DNA from: an uncultured Clostridium sp.
Lineage (GTDB): Bacteria > Bacillota > Clostridia > TANB77 > CAG-508
Direction of reading: 5' to 3'
DNA length: 63,059 bases
Assembly: GCA_900551615.1 (NCBI GenBank)
Contig: URWN01000006.1
Location: 1-63,059 of the forward strand
The notes beneath the pieces are model-generated. The model was not told the origin of the DNA and did not search any database. It saw only the letters and a list, made by a program, of their open reading frames with translations. Positions 1-8,665 of this stretch are shown piece after piece. How positions within the stretch are numbered: position 1 is the stretch's first letter; every line of letters starts with the position of its first letter. The position numbers were made by a program, and so were the translations under genes.

Positions 1-41
1 ATATATATATTATATCAAAAGAAAAAGGAGGGAAAGTTATA

Positions 42-260
42 ATGAAAGGACAAAAAGGTATTACATTAGTTGCATTAGTAATAACAATAATTATATTATT
101 AATATTAGCTGGTATTTCAATTGCTTCTTTAAGCAACACAGGATTATTCAAGAATGCACAAAAAGCTAAAGAAGAATCTACAAAAGCTGCACAAAACGAT
201 TTAAATCAATTAAATGAATATGGCGATGAACTTAACAAATATTTACCACAAGGAGAATAA
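42..260 (+). CDS. type IV prepilin-like short pilin
   Basis: 72 aa. It starts with a class III (prepilin) signal: a short basic leader ending in Lys-Gly, then the hydrophobic helix that begins ITLVALVITI. Cleavage after Gly6 would release a pilin of about 66 residues made of one N-terminal helix and a charged helical tail. A strong AGGAGG-type ribosome site precedes the ATG. It is the first gene of the pilus operon and is followed by a hairpin that could keep its transcript more abundant than the downstream genes, as expected for a structural subunit. The mature position 5, usually Glu in major pilins, is Ala here. No globular C-terminal domain is present, so it could be a minor or atypical pilin. 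Confidence 0.8.
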   Translation: MKGQKGITLVALVITIIILLILAGISIASLSNTGLFKNAQKAKEESTKAAQNDLNQLNEYGDELNKYLPQGE

Positions 261-297
261 TATTTATAAGATTAATAAATATTTATATGATTTACAG

Positions 298-330
298 GGC
301 ATATGCATAAATAATATGTATATGCCTTTA
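298..330 (+). terminator. hairpin after pilin (partial terminator or processing site)
   Basis: GGCATAT and ATATGCC arms enclose an AT-rich loop at 298-326 and are followed by a short T-rich stretch. It lies between the pilin and the peptidase gene of the same operon, so it probably attenuates rather than ends transcription. Confidence 0.5.
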
Positions 331-359
331 ATAAAAAATAAATGAAGTAGGAATAGACA

Positions 360-1166
360 ATGGAAATATTTTTTTATATTATAATTTTTATGATTGGAAT
401 TACCTTTGGAAGCTTTTATACTTTAGCAGTATATAGAATACCAAAAGGACAAGATATAACTCATACACACTCATATTGTCCAAATTGTAATCACAAATTA
501 AATATATTTGATTTAATACCTATATTTAGTTATATTTTTTTAGGAGGAAAGTGTAGGTATTGTAAACAAAAAATAAGACCAAGATATTTGATTTTAGAAG
601 CATTATCTGGATTGTTTTTTGTAGCAGTAGCATATTTAATGGGATTAAGTGTTTATGATTTTGATAAAATAAAAATAATAGAATATTCATTTTTTGTTTT
701 ATATTTTACATTTATAGTTCTTATGGCAGGCATAGATAAAGAATATAGAACAATAAATAAACCGGTTTTAATGTATGGGGTAATAATTTCAATTATGTAT
801 ATAGTATATCTATACATAATAGAAAAAACTAGTATATATAGATATGCTATATATTTAGTATTATTTTTAGCATTATTATTATTTGATACTATCAATTTGA
901 AAAAGAGGGCTAAAACAAGCTACACAAATTCAATATTAATAGTAATTTTAATAATGGCTATATATACAGAAGAATATGTAACAATAGCAAGTATAATAAC
1001 AACATTGTTAATGATTTCGTTAAATTTATTATTTAAAAAAATAAGAAAACCTAAAACGACGCAGACATCAGAACAATACAATAATAATATAAAAATAGGA
1101 TTCTATTTATCAGTATTTAATATAATTTATTTTATTATGGTTTTATCATATTATAGATTAATTTAG
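360..1166 (+). CDS. prepilin peptidase-like protein (methylase-type zinc motif, degenerate GxGD)
   Basis: 268 aa polytopic membrane protein of the A24 prepilin peptidase family. The N-terminal half is classical: a GSFYTLAVYRIP motif followed by two CxxC pairs (Cys40/43 and Cys65/68), which bind zinc in bifunctional peptidase/N-methyltransferases. The first catalytic aspartate is likely Asp126 in AGIDKEY. The second, normally in GxGDxK, is not found. Aligning by eye with the second peptidase in this window (27524-28276) places SYTN, with Asn190, where GFGD should be. The enzyme may therefore methylate but not cleave prepilins, or rely on the other copy. It sits between pilin genes in the pilus operon. 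Confidence 0.8.
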   Translation: MEIFFYIIIFMIGITFGSFYTLAVYRIPKGQDITHTHSYCPNCNHKLNIFDLIPIFSYIFLGGKCRYCKQKIRPRYLILEALSGLFFVAVAYLMGLSVYDFDKIKIIEYSFFVLYFTFIVLMAGIDKEYRTINKPVLMYGVIISIMYIVYLYIIEKTSIYRYAIYLVLFLALLLFDTINLKKRAKTSYTNSILIVILIMAIYTEEYVTIASIITTLLMISLNLLFKKIRKPKTTQTSEQYNNNIKIGFYLSVFNIIYFIMVLSYYRLI

Positions 1167-1177
1167 GAAGGAAAACT

Positions 1178-1609
1178 ATGTTAATAAAAGAAGAAAAAGG
1201 TTTTACAGGAATTGATATTGCAATTTCATTAATCGTTATAACTATTTTTATAGCAATGATAGCAAATTTAATAGCAAATATAAATTTAACTGCACAAGAT
1301 ACAAACAGAAAAACAATAGCGACTTCATATGCTGTGCAAGAAATAGAAAAAATAAAGGCCCAAGGTTATATAGAATCTTACGATTCCAAAGGAATAACAA
1401 AAGAAGATATATTAAAAGAAGAAGATATTTATAATGGGTCAGAATTTACAGGATATAATAAAAAAGTAGTAATAAGAGATTATGTATTGGTAGTAAATGA
1501 TACTACAAAAAAAAGCAATATAGTAAAAGAAATAACTGTTAATATTTCATATAAAGTAGGAAATAAAGAAAAAAATGTAAAGATTTCAACATATGTTGCA
1601 AAGGAGTAA
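1178..1609 (+). CDS. type IV pilin-like minor subunit (PilV/GspI-like)
   Basis: 143 aa. The N-terminus MLIKEEKGFTGIDIAISLIV carries a prepilin cleavage site (Lys-Gly before Phe) with Asp at mature position 5, then a membrane helix to about residue 32. The remainder is a small, mostly beta globular part (residues about 60-143), as in minor pilins that prime assembly. It starts 11 bases after the peptidase gene with AGGAAGG upstream, and its end overlaps the reading frame before the next pilin-like gene. The exact minor-pilin class is inferred from operon position and size. Confidence 0.75.
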   Translation: MLIKEEKGFTGIDIAISLIVITIFIAMIANLIANINLTAQDTNRKTIATSYAVQEIEKIKAQGYIESYDSKGITKEDILKEEDIYNGSEFTGYNKKVVIRDYVLVVNDTTKKSNIVKEITVNISYKVGNKEKNVKISTYVAKE

Positions 1610-1613
1610 GATT

Positions 1614-2060
1614 GTGAAAAGTAATAAAGGTATAACATTAACATCTTTAATTATTTATATAATAGGAATGATGATAGTTGTAACTTTAATATCAACATTA
1701 TTATCTTTTTTTAATAAAAATATAAGGATAGGTGATATAAAAAGTAATACAACACAATTTACTAAATTTTCTAGTATATTTGCAGATGAGATAAGTAGAA
1801 AAAACAATACAATTATAGATTGTAAAACAACAGGAAGTGGAACAGAAAAAATTAGTTACATTATTTTTTCAAGTGGAAATCAATATACATTTATGGGAAA
1901 AAATAATGCAATATACAAAAATAATGTAAAGATTTGTCAAAATGTAGATAATTGTGATTTTACGTATAAATATGTGGATTCAAAATATGCAATTACAGTT
2001 AACTTTAAGACAGATGGGATTGATTTAACAGGAACAAATGCAATTACTTATAATTTGTAG
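1614..2060 (+). CDS. type IV pilin-like minor subunit (PilW/GspJ-like)
   Basis: 148 aa from a GTG at 1614, chosen because AAGGAG lies seven bases upstream. An ATG at 1593 would lengthen it by seven residues but has no ribosome site. A class III signal (SNKGITLTSLIIYIIGMM) gives cleavage after Gly and a single N-terminal helix with Ser at mature position 5. The rest (about residues 40-148) is a beta-rich domain with two cysteines near the C-terminus. Together with the preceding gene it makes a plausible pair of minor pilins initiating the filament. Confidence 0.72.
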   Translation: MKSNKGITLTSLIIYIIGMMIVVTLISTLLSFFNKNIRIGDIKSNTTQFTKFSSIFADEISRKNNTIIDCKTTGSGTEKISYIIFSSGNQYTFMGKNNAIYKNNVKICQNVDNCDFTYKYVDSKYAITVNFKTDGIDLTGTNAITYNL

Positions 2061-2081
2061 AATAGAAAGGATGATTTTGCT

Positions 2082-3728
2082 ATGGAAATGAGAAGAAGAA
2101 TGCCAATAGGAGTAGAATTGGTAAAAAGAGGAATAGTAACAGAAAATGATATAGAAAAAGCTTTAGAGTATCAAAGAGAACGTCCAAATACAAAACTTGG
2201 AGATATATTGCATATTTTAGATGCATGTGATGGAGATATTTTAATACAAAATATAGCTGAAATATTAGGAGAAAAGGGTGTATTATTAACATCAAATACT
2301 TTAAAAATAAAACCAACTGATTATCTTTCTTTAGATGTATGTAAGAAAAATAAGTGTATTCCATTTGAAGTTGTTAATGGAAAAATAAAAGTTGCTTTTA
2401 CTGATAAAATTATTAACGGAAAGCCAGATCCAGTAAGAATGTTATTGTTAAATAAAGGACTTGTAATGGAACAATATATAACATTTGAAAATGATATTGA
2501 TAGAATTTTAAACTCTATGGAAACAGAAACTGCAGATGGAGACATAACAAAAGCAACAACTTCTTCATCAACTACAATGATTGAGTTAATAGATAGTATA
2601 ATAAGAACTGGTATGGAAAAAAGAGCAAGTGACATTCATATTGAACCATTAGCAAATGAAATAAGAGTTAGATATAGAATTGATGGAGAATTATTTACAG
2701 CTGCTAAAATTTCAAAAGAAAAACAAACACAGGTAATAGGAAGATTAAAAGCAATATCAAATATGCATCAAGAAAAACAAGAAGCACAAGATGGAAGAAT
2801 ATTATTATATGAAGATTATAATATTCGTGTTTCTTCACAACCAAATGTATATGGAGAAAAATTTGTTTTAAGATTATTAAAAAAAGAAGTAGATATAAGA
2901 AATATATTTGAATTAGGTTATCCAGGAACTGAAACAGAATTTAAAAAAAGTTTTAATAAGAAAAATAGTATGGTAATAATTGCAGCACCAACAGGAGCTG
3001 GTAAAACAACAACATTGTATAGTATTGTAGACTATTTAAATTCACCAGAAATTAATATTACAACAATAGAAGATCCAGTGGAGATTAGAATAGATGGATT
3101 AAATCAAATAGAAATAGGAAATAAATCAACATTTTCTGGGGCATTAAGAACAGTTTTAAGACAAGACCCAGACATAATCTTATTAGGAGAAATTCGTGAT
3201 CAAGAAACTGCTGAAATTGCAATACAAGCAGGTCAAACAGGACATTATGTTTTATCAACAATACATACTATAGATTCAATTGAAGTAATAAATAGATTAA
3301 GAAAAATGGGAGTATCAGATTATGATATAGCTAGTACATTAGCAACAACTGTATCACAAAGATTAGTAAGAAGAATATGCCCTAATTGTAAAAAAGAAAG
3401 AGAATATACACAAGAAGAAAAAGAAATTATTACAAAAATTGCAGAAAAATATGGACAAACAGTTGATTTTACTAACAAAAAAACATATGAGGCTGTAGGA
3501 TGTAAAAAATGTAATAATGTGGGATATTATGGAAGAATAGGAATATTTGAAACTTTAGATGTAACAGATGAAATAAAAGAATTAATAGTAAAAGGTGCAT
3601 CAACTATAGAAGTAAGGAAAAAGGCATTAGAACAAAATTATAGACCGCTTGTTGTTGATGGTATTAGAAAAATTTTAAATGGTGATACAACATTAGAAGA
3701 GTTAAATAGACAATTAATATTATATTAA
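2082..3728 (+). CDS. pilB: type IV pilus assembly ATPase PilB
   Basis: 548 aa cytoplasmic ATPase that drives pilus extension. An N-terminal MshEN/GspE-N domain (about 1-150) precedes a linker and the secretion ATPase core. Visible motifs are Walker A APTGAGKTTTLYS, the Asp box in ITTIEDPVE, Walker B LLGEIRDQETAEIA and the His box STIHTID. A CxxC...CxxC zinc motif (CPNCKKE and CKKCNNVGYYG) follows, typical of PilB/GspE and absent from PilT. Length is normal for the family. An AAAGGATG ribosome site precedes the ATG. PilT and PilC follow with short gaps, one transcription unit. Confidence 0.95.
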   Translation: MEMRRRMPIGVELVKRGIVTENDIEKALEYQRERPNTKLGDILHILDACDGDILIQNIAEILGEKGVLLTSNTLKIKPTDYLSLDVCKKNKCIPFEVVNGKIKVAFTDKIINGKPDPVRMLLLNKGLVMEQYITFENDIDRILNSMETETADGDITKATTSSSTTMIELIDSIIRTGMEKRASDIHIEPLANEIRVRYRIDGELFTAAKISKEKQTQVIGRLKAISNMHQEKQEAQDGRILLYEDYNIRVSSQPNVYGEKFVLRLLKKEVDIRNIFELGYPGTETEFKKSFNKKNSMVIIAAPTGAGKTTTLYSIVDYLNSPEINITTIEDPVEIRIDGLNQIEIGNKSTFSGALRTVLRQDPDIILLGEIRDQETAEIAIQAGQTGHYVLSTIHTIDSIEVINRLRKMGVSDYDIASTLATTVSQRLVRRICPNCKKEREYTQEEKEIITKIAEKYGQTVDFTNKKTYEAVGCKKCNNVGYYGRIGIFETLDVTDEIKELIVKGASTIEVRKKALEQNYRPLVVDGIRKILNGDTTLEELNRQLILY

Positions 3729-3749
3729 ACAAAAGAGAGGAGATTTGCT

Positions 3750-4856
3750 ATGATAAATATGGACAAAATTTTGGATATAGCAATAGAAAAAGATGCATCA
3801 GATATACATTTGATTGCAGAAAATAAACCAATATTGAGAATTATGAGACAATTAAAACCAATAGAAGAAATGGATGAATTGACAGTAGATGATATGAATC
3901 AAATGTATGATTATTTAGTTAGAGGAAATGTCGATAAAGATGAAGTTTTTAATGAAACAAGAAAATTAGATACATCATATGAATATAAAGGAATTCGTTT
4001 AAGAGTAAATATATCACTTTCTAATGATGTACCATTATGTACATTAAGAATTATAAAAAGTGAATTGCCACCATATGAATCATTAGGTTTACCTGATATT
4101 ATAAGAAGAGAAACATATCAATCACAAGGTTTGATATTAGTAACAGGTAAAACAAACTCAGGTAAAACAACAACACTAAATGCTCTAATAAATGAAATAA
4201 ATGAAACTCAAAATAAAAAAATATTAACACTTGAAAATCCAGTAGAATATAGACACCATTCAAAAAAATCACTAATTGTTCAAAAGGAAGTAGGAAGAGG
4301 TAGAGATAGTTTAACATTTAGTGATGGTGTAAAAAACTCATTAAGAGAAGACTGCGATATATTGGTAATAGGAGAAATCAGAGATAAAGTAACAATGGAA
4401 GCTGCCATAGAAATGGCAGAATCAGGACATTTAGTTATAGGAACATTACATACAAAATCATGTGCAGAAACAATAGATAGAATGATTAACTTTTATGAAG
4501 TAAGAGATCAAGCTAGTATAAAATATCTATTATCATCATTGTTAAAATTAGTTGTGTCTCAGAGATTATTGCCAGGTATAGATGGAAGATTAGTTTTAAT
4601 ACCTGAAGTAATGGTAGTTGACAACATTGTTTCAGGGATAATAAGAAAAGATAAAATAAGTGTTTCAGAAATAGAAGATGCAATACAAAGTTCTGACAAA
4701 GGAAGTATAGGATTAATAAATTCTATTGCAACGCTTTTTGTAGATGACAAAATAACTTTAGAACAAGCAAAATCTCAAATAGAAGAAAAGAATATAGAAA
4801 TTTTAAATAGAACTATAATGCAAATGAAAATAAGAAGAGATGCTAGAAGACAATAA
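3750..4856 (+). CDS. pilT: type IV pilus retraction ATPase PilT
   Basis: 368 aa ATPase of the PilT family, which powers pilus retraction. The N-terminus has the PilT-like DASDIHL signature, followed by a PAS-like domain. The P-loop is VTGKTNSGKTTTLNAL, with Lys-Thr-Asn where most PilT proteins have Pro-Thr-Gly. Walker B is ILVIGEIRDKVTMEAA and the His box GTLHTKS. There is no zinc motif, which separates it from PilB. It starts 21 bases after pilB with an excellent GAGAGGAG ribosome site. Its presence suggests dynamic pili able to twitch or take up DNA rather than a plain type II secretion pseudopilus. Confidence 0.92.
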   Translation: MINMDKILDIAIEKDASDIHLIAENKPILRIMRQLKPIEEMDELTVDDMNQMYDYLVRGNVDKDEVFNETRKLDTSYEYKGIRLRVNISLSNDVPLCTLRIIKSELPPYESLGLPDIIRRETYQSQGLILVTGKTNSGKTTTLNALINEINETQNKKILTLENPVEYRHHSKKSLIVQKEVGRGRDSLTFSDGVKNSLREDCDILVIGEIRDKVTMEAAIEMAESGHLVIGTLHTKSCAETIDRMINFYEVRDQASIKYLLSSLLKLVVSQRLLPGIDGRLVLIPEVMVVDNIVSGIIRKDKISVSEIEDAIQSSDKGSIGLINSIATLFVDDKITLEQAKSQIEEKNIEILNRTIMQMKIRRDARRQ

Positions 4857-4882
4857 ATTACAAAAAAATAGGAGGTGCTAAA

Positions 4883-6223
4883 ATGCCTACATATGTATAT
4901 AAAGCTGCTACAAGTTCAGGCCTAATTGTAAGAAATAGAGTTGAGGCAGGAAGTAAACAAAATTTAATACGTATTTTGAAAAATAATGATTTAATGCCAA
5001 TATCAATAGATCAAGTTGCATATTCTTCTAAAAGAAGAAAGACTAAAAAGAAAAACATAAAAGATGTAGAAGAAATAATGAAAAATGTAAATACAACAGA
5101 TATAAGAACTAAAAAAGAAACATCGACAAAAGAAAAGATAAATATGTACTTATCTAAAACTGAAAAAGTAACAAGTAGAGATTTAGTTATATTTACGCAA
5201 AATTTTTATCTATTAAAAAAGGCAAACTTTAATAATATACATGCTTTGAAGACAATAATAGAAAGTACAGAAAATCTAACATTTAGGGGAGTATTAGAGG
5301 ATATTTTAGCAGGAGTTGAGGCAGGAGAAAATATGTATACAACAATGGAATATTATTCAGACATATTTCCATTTATATATATAAATATGATAAAAGTAGG
5401 AGAACTTTCAGGATCACTTACAAACTCTTTACAACAAGCTGTAGATTATTTAGATTCATCATCAGCATTAACAAGAAAACTAAGAAATATATTAATACCC
5501 AATATAGTTCAGTTTGTCGCATTATTGGTAATGCTTTTTGTGGGAACATTAGTTGCTATACCAGCAATTCAAAATGTATATACTGAAATGGGATCAACAG
5601 ACCAATTACCAGCAATAACATTATGGTTCCAAGGAGTTTTAAATAATTTAATAAAATATTGGTATCTTCCAACAATGATAATTGCGGCAATAATCGGAGC
5701 AATAATATTTTATATACACACACCAAAAGGAAAATATAATTTTGATTATTTCAAATATAAAATGCCAATATTTGGACAACTTATATTTGCACTAGACTTT
5801 TCAAGATTAATGAAAGCAATGTTGTTAAACTTAAAAAATGGAATGAGAATACAAGATGCAATAGAAGTGAGTAAAAATGTTGTACAAAACTATGTTATGC
5901 TATCAATTATAGAAACATCATTAAATAATATAATTATAGGTGAATCATGGATAGAACCATTTGAAAAATCAGGATTAGCAAAATCAATGATAACAGAAAT
6001 GTTAAAAATAGGTATGCAAACAGACTTATCAGAAATGATGGAAAAATTAGTAGAATACATGGAAATTGACATAGATAATATAATTCAAAAAATTATTAAA
6101 GTATTACCAGAGGTAACTTACTTAATAGTTGGTGTTGTTTTAATATTCTTTGTATTAGTAGTACTTGCACCATGTATTGAGGTTTATATGGGTGGATTCT
6201 TATTCTCAGCAGCAAGAGTATAA
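4883..6223 (+). CDS. pilC: type IV pilus inner-membrane platform protein PilC
   Basis: 446 aa. It has two GspF domains (about 95-220 and 300-425), each followed by hydrophobic helices: helices near 205-235 and 255-280, and a C-terminal helix ending in VLIFFVLVVLAPCIEVYM. A family signature sits at GELSGSLTNSLQQAVDYL. The first about 90 residues include a Lys/Arg-rich linker before the first GspF domain. It anchors the PilB/PilT motors at the membrane. It is the last pilus gene here; no PilM, PilN or PilO homologue is seen. The stop codon directly abuts a short palindromic repeat. Confidence 0.92.
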   Translation: MPTYVYKAATSSGLIVRNRVEAGSKQNLIRILKNNDLMPISIDQVAYSSKRRKTKKKNIKDVEEIMKNVNTTDIRTKKETSTKEKINMYLSKTEKVTSRDLVIFTQNFYLLKKANFNNIHALKTIIESTENLTFRGVLEDILAGVEAGENMYTTMEYYSDIFPFIYINMIKVGELSGSLTNSLQQAVDYLDSSSALTRKLRNILIPNIVQFVALLVMLFVGTLVAIPAIQNVYTEMGSTDQLPAITLWFQGVLNNLIKYWYLPTMIIAAIIGAIIFYIHTPKGKYNFDYFKYKMPIFGQLIFALDFSRLMKAMLLNLKNGMRIQDAIEVSKNVVQNYVMLSIIETSLNNIIIGESWIEPFEKSGLAKSMITEMLKIGMQTDLSEMMEKLVEYMEIDIDNIIQKIIKVLPEVTYLIVGVVLIFFVLVVLAPCIEVYMGGFLFSAARV

Positions 6224-6280
6224 GGACCAAGTGACCAATTGGGACGTTTCTGATGGGACAAAAATGTCCCAAAAGGACCG
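6224..6280. repeat. GGGAC-type short palindromic repeat
   Basis: Begins directly after the pilC stop. It contains GGGACG and the perfect palindrome GGGACA-aaaa-TGTCCC at 6255-6270. It is a diverged member of a family found at least eight times in this window. Confidence 0.55.
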
Positions 6281-6295
6281 ATGTTATAAAAAAAT

Positions 6296-6348
6296 ACGGA
6301 CTTTAAAATGTTTGAATAAGTGCAAATATTATTAATGTCCGTTTTTTG
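6296..6348 (+). terminator. terminator of the pilus operon
   Basis: ACGGAC at 6296-6301 pairs with GTCCGT at 6337-6342, followed by a run of six T. The long loop makes it moderate in quality. It overlaps the region just before the ROK kinase start. Confidence 0.5.
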
Positions 6349-6372
6349 TTTTTTGAAAGGGTATTATTAAAT

Positions 6373-7263
6373 ATGAAAATTGGAATTGATTTGGGTGGAA
6401 GTCATATAGCAATAGGTGTTGTTGACGATAAAGGTTATATTGTTGAAAAAACTGAAAAAAGATTACTTACAAAAGATAAAAAAGATATAAAGACTTCTAT
6501 TGAAAATTATATAAAAAAATATATAAAAGAATTAATAGAAAAATATAAAATAAAAGAAGTAGGTATAGCTGTGCCAGGAACAATAAAAGGAACAGAAATA
6601 GTAAAGTCGGTAAATTTAGGTGTAAAAAATTATAATCTTGTAGAAAATATTAAAAAAGAAATTAATTTGCCAATAAAAATTAGAAATGATGCAAAATGTG
6701 CGGCAATTGCAGAAAATAAAATAGGAGCACTAAAAGATTATAAAAGAAGTATATTTTTATCTTTGGGTACTGGAATAGGTGGAGCTGTAATAATTAATGA
6801 TGAATTATTAGATACAGGAGATTTATCTGGTTGTGAATTTGGACATATGATAATTCAAAAAGATGGAATTAGATGTAATTGCGGAAAAAAAGGTTGTTTT
6901 GAAAAGTATGCATCTATGAAAGCATTGAAAACAAATTTGCGAGATGCCTTAGGATTAGACGAAACAACAAGAGGACAAGAATTATTAGATATGCTAAGAA
7001 AAAATAAAGATAATTATATTATAAACAATATAGTTGATGAATATATAGAATATTTAAGTATAGGTATTTCAAATTTAATTGATATTTTTGAACCTGAAGC
7101 AGTAAGTATAGGTGGAAGTTTTGTATATTTTGCAGATGTACTTTTAGATAAATTAAAAAATAATATTCAAAAGAAAAAATATTTATTTAATACAAGAAAA
7201 GAATTGATTATAATTCCTGCTGCATTAGGAAATGATGCTGGGATTATAGGTGCTTGTCAATAG
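6373..7263 (+). CDS. ROK family sugar kinase (glucokinase-like)
   Basis: 296 aa from the ATG at 6373, chosen because GAAAGGG lies just upstream and the fold begins at MKIGIDLGGSHIAIG. That motif is the phosphate-1 ATP loop of ROK kinases. The catalytic Asp is in IRNDAKCAAIAE, followed by SLGTGIGGAVI. The ROK zinc site is intact (CNCGKKGCFE). The likely reaction is ATP-dependent phosphorylation of glucose or a related hexose or aminosugar, but the sugar cannot be assigned from sequence. It lies next to a transketolase half gene, suggesting central carbon metabolism. The TAG stop runs straight into a GGGACG repeat. Confidence 0.85.
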   Translation: MKIGIDLGGSHIAIGVVDDKGYIVEKTEKRLLTKDKKDIKTSIENYIKKYIKELIEKYKIKEVGIAVPGTIKGTEIVKSVNLGVKNYNLVENIKKEINLPIKIRNDAKCAAIAENKIGALKDYKRSIFLSLGTGIGGAVIINDELLDTGDLSGCEFGHMIIQKDGIRCNCGKKGCFEKYASMKALKTNLRDALGLDETTRGQELLDMLRKNKDNYIINNIVDEYIEYLSIGISNLIDIFEPEAVSIGGSFVYFADVLLDKLKNNIQKKKYLFNTRKELIIIPAALGNDAGIIGACQ

Positions 7264-7320
7264 GGACGGGCCATTTTGACAAGAATGGAATGTCAATAGG
7301 GACAGGGAATTCTGACAAGG
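7261..7320. repeat. GGGACG-type repeat, two tandem partial copies
   Basis: Contains GGGACGGGCCATTTTGACA followed by TGTCAATAGGGACAGGG and TTCTGACAAG. The first copy includes the TAG stop of the ROK gene. Same family as the elements at 23367, 26894, 32012, 41664 and 42058. Confidence 0.6.
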
Positions 7321-7336
7321 GAAGGAAGTAAAGTGT

Positions 7337-8266
7337 ATGGATGAAAATATAAAAAAAGCAACAAGACAAAGCTATGGAGAAGCTTTGTTAGAATTAGGAA
7401 AAGAAAATGAAAATATTGTAGTATTTGATGCTGATTTATCAACAGCTACAAAGACAAGTTTATTTGCAAAAGAATTTCCTGATAGATTTTTTGATATGGG
7501 AATTGCTGAACAAAATATGATTTCTACAGCAGCAGGAATGGCAACTTGTGGAAAAATACCATACGCAAGTACATTTGCAGTATTTGCAGCAGGAAGAGCT
7601 TATGATCAAATTAGAAATAGCGTATGTTATCCAAAGTTAAATGTAAAAATTTGTGCAACACATGCAGGAATAACTGTTGGTGAAGATGGTGCAACACACC
7701 AGATGATAGAAGATATATCTTTGATGAGAACATTACCTAATATGACAGTTATATCAACATCTGATGATGTACAAACAAAATGGGCAGTTAAAGAAATAAG
7801 TAAAATTAATGGACCAGTATATTTACGTTTATCAAGACTTGCAACACCTATAATTTATGATGAAAATCAAAAATTTGAAATAGGAAAAGCAGTTCAAATT
7901 GGAGAAGGAACTGATGCAACAATTTTTGCAACAGGTGTAACAGTTAGTGAAGCAATAATGGCTCAAAGAATATTAAAAGAAAAAGGCATAAATGTTAGAG
8001 TTATAGATGTCCATACAATTAAGCCAATTGATAAAGAAATGATTGTAAAATGTGCAAAAGAAACAAAAAAATTAATTTCTATAGAAGACCATAATATTAT
8101 TGGTGGACTTGGATCTGCAATTTCAGAAGTTTTAACAGATGAATGTCCTACAAAGTTAATAAGAATAGGTATAAAAGATACATTTGGAAAATCTGGTAAA
8201 GCAATAGAGTTAATGAAATATTTTGGAATTACTGCTGAAGATTTAGTAAAAATTTTGGAACAGTAA
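7337..8266 (+). CDS. transketolase, C-terminal subunit
   Basis: 309 aa, the pyrimidine-binding and C-terminal domains of a split transketolase. The thiamine-diphosphate-activating Glu lies in DMGIAEQNMISTAAGMA, and the HAGITVGEDGATHQ segment belongs to the substrate channel. The C-terminal domain (about 185-309) has the usual IEDHNIIGGLGSA segment. Such halves work with an N-terminal subunit carrying the diphosphate-binding domain, normally encoded immediately upstream. Here the upstream gene is a ROK kinase and no N-terminal half is present in the window. The pathway is the non-oxidative pentose phosphate route. A GGGAAGGAAG ribosome site precedes the ATG. Confidence 0.88.
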   Translation: MDENIKKATRQSYGEALLELGKENENIVVFDADLSTATKTSLFAKEFPDRFFDMGIAEQNMISTAAGMATCGKIPYASTFAVFAAGRAYDQIRNSVCYPKLNVKICATHAGITVGEDGATHQMIEDISLMRTLPNMTVISTSDDVQTKWAVKEISKINGPVYLRLSRLATPIIYDENQKFEIGKAVQIGEGTDATIFATGVTVSEAIMAQRILKEKGINVRVIDVHTIKPIDKEMIVKCAKETKKLISIEDHNIIGGLGSAISEVLTDECPTKLIRIGIKDTFGKSGKAIELMKYFGITAEDLVKILEQ

Positions 8267-8282
8267 TATAATAATAAAATCA

Positions 8283-8464
8283 AAAATACCTAATGATGAT
8301 AGTTTTCATATATTTCTCGGCTTCCCTTCATAACGTTAACAAATTCTAATACAAATACTCTAACAAACCCCAGTGGTGGGATCCTTTAGAGTATTTGTTC
8401 AAGATTTTGTATACTATTACGGTCGCATTCGAAATATATTCAAACTATCATCATTAGGTATTTT
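8283..8464. repeat. long fold-back element (about 180 bp imperfect palindrome)
   Basis: The outer arms are identical over TACCTAATGATGATAGT (8287-8303) and its complement (8444-8460). Inner arms pair again at ACAAATACTCTAA and TTAGAGTATTTGT. The small loop CAAACCCCAGTGGTGGG is at about 8364-8380. Interior parts are imperfect, as in a folded RNA or an old miniature element. It lies between the transketolase and ftsE genes, with no coding potential. Confidence 0.7.
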
Positions 8465-8492
8465 AAGCTTTATTAATAATGAATTGTAACAT

Positions 8493-8536
8493 AAAAAAAC
8501 ACAGGGGAATCTGGAAAAAAATTCCTGTGTTTTTTT
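8493..8536. terminator. bidirectional intrinsic terminator
   Basis: A-rich arm AAAAAACACAGGGGAAT and its complement ATTCCTGTGTTTTTT, with a short loop. Strong stem with T-tracts in both directions, ahead of ftsE. Confidence 0.75.
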
Positions 8537-8665
8537 GGTGAAAACTATTGCAAAATTAGTAGATTATTGATATGATTTATAAGAAAAATAATAATTAATG
8601 ATAATAAAATCGAAACTTAGAAATAAAGAATTTTTATGATGAGGAACGAAGGGAAGAAAATAAAA

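Noticed and set aside
8283..8464. Fold-back considered as an insertion sequence
   Set aside because: No transposase frame inside or nearby; only inverted arms.
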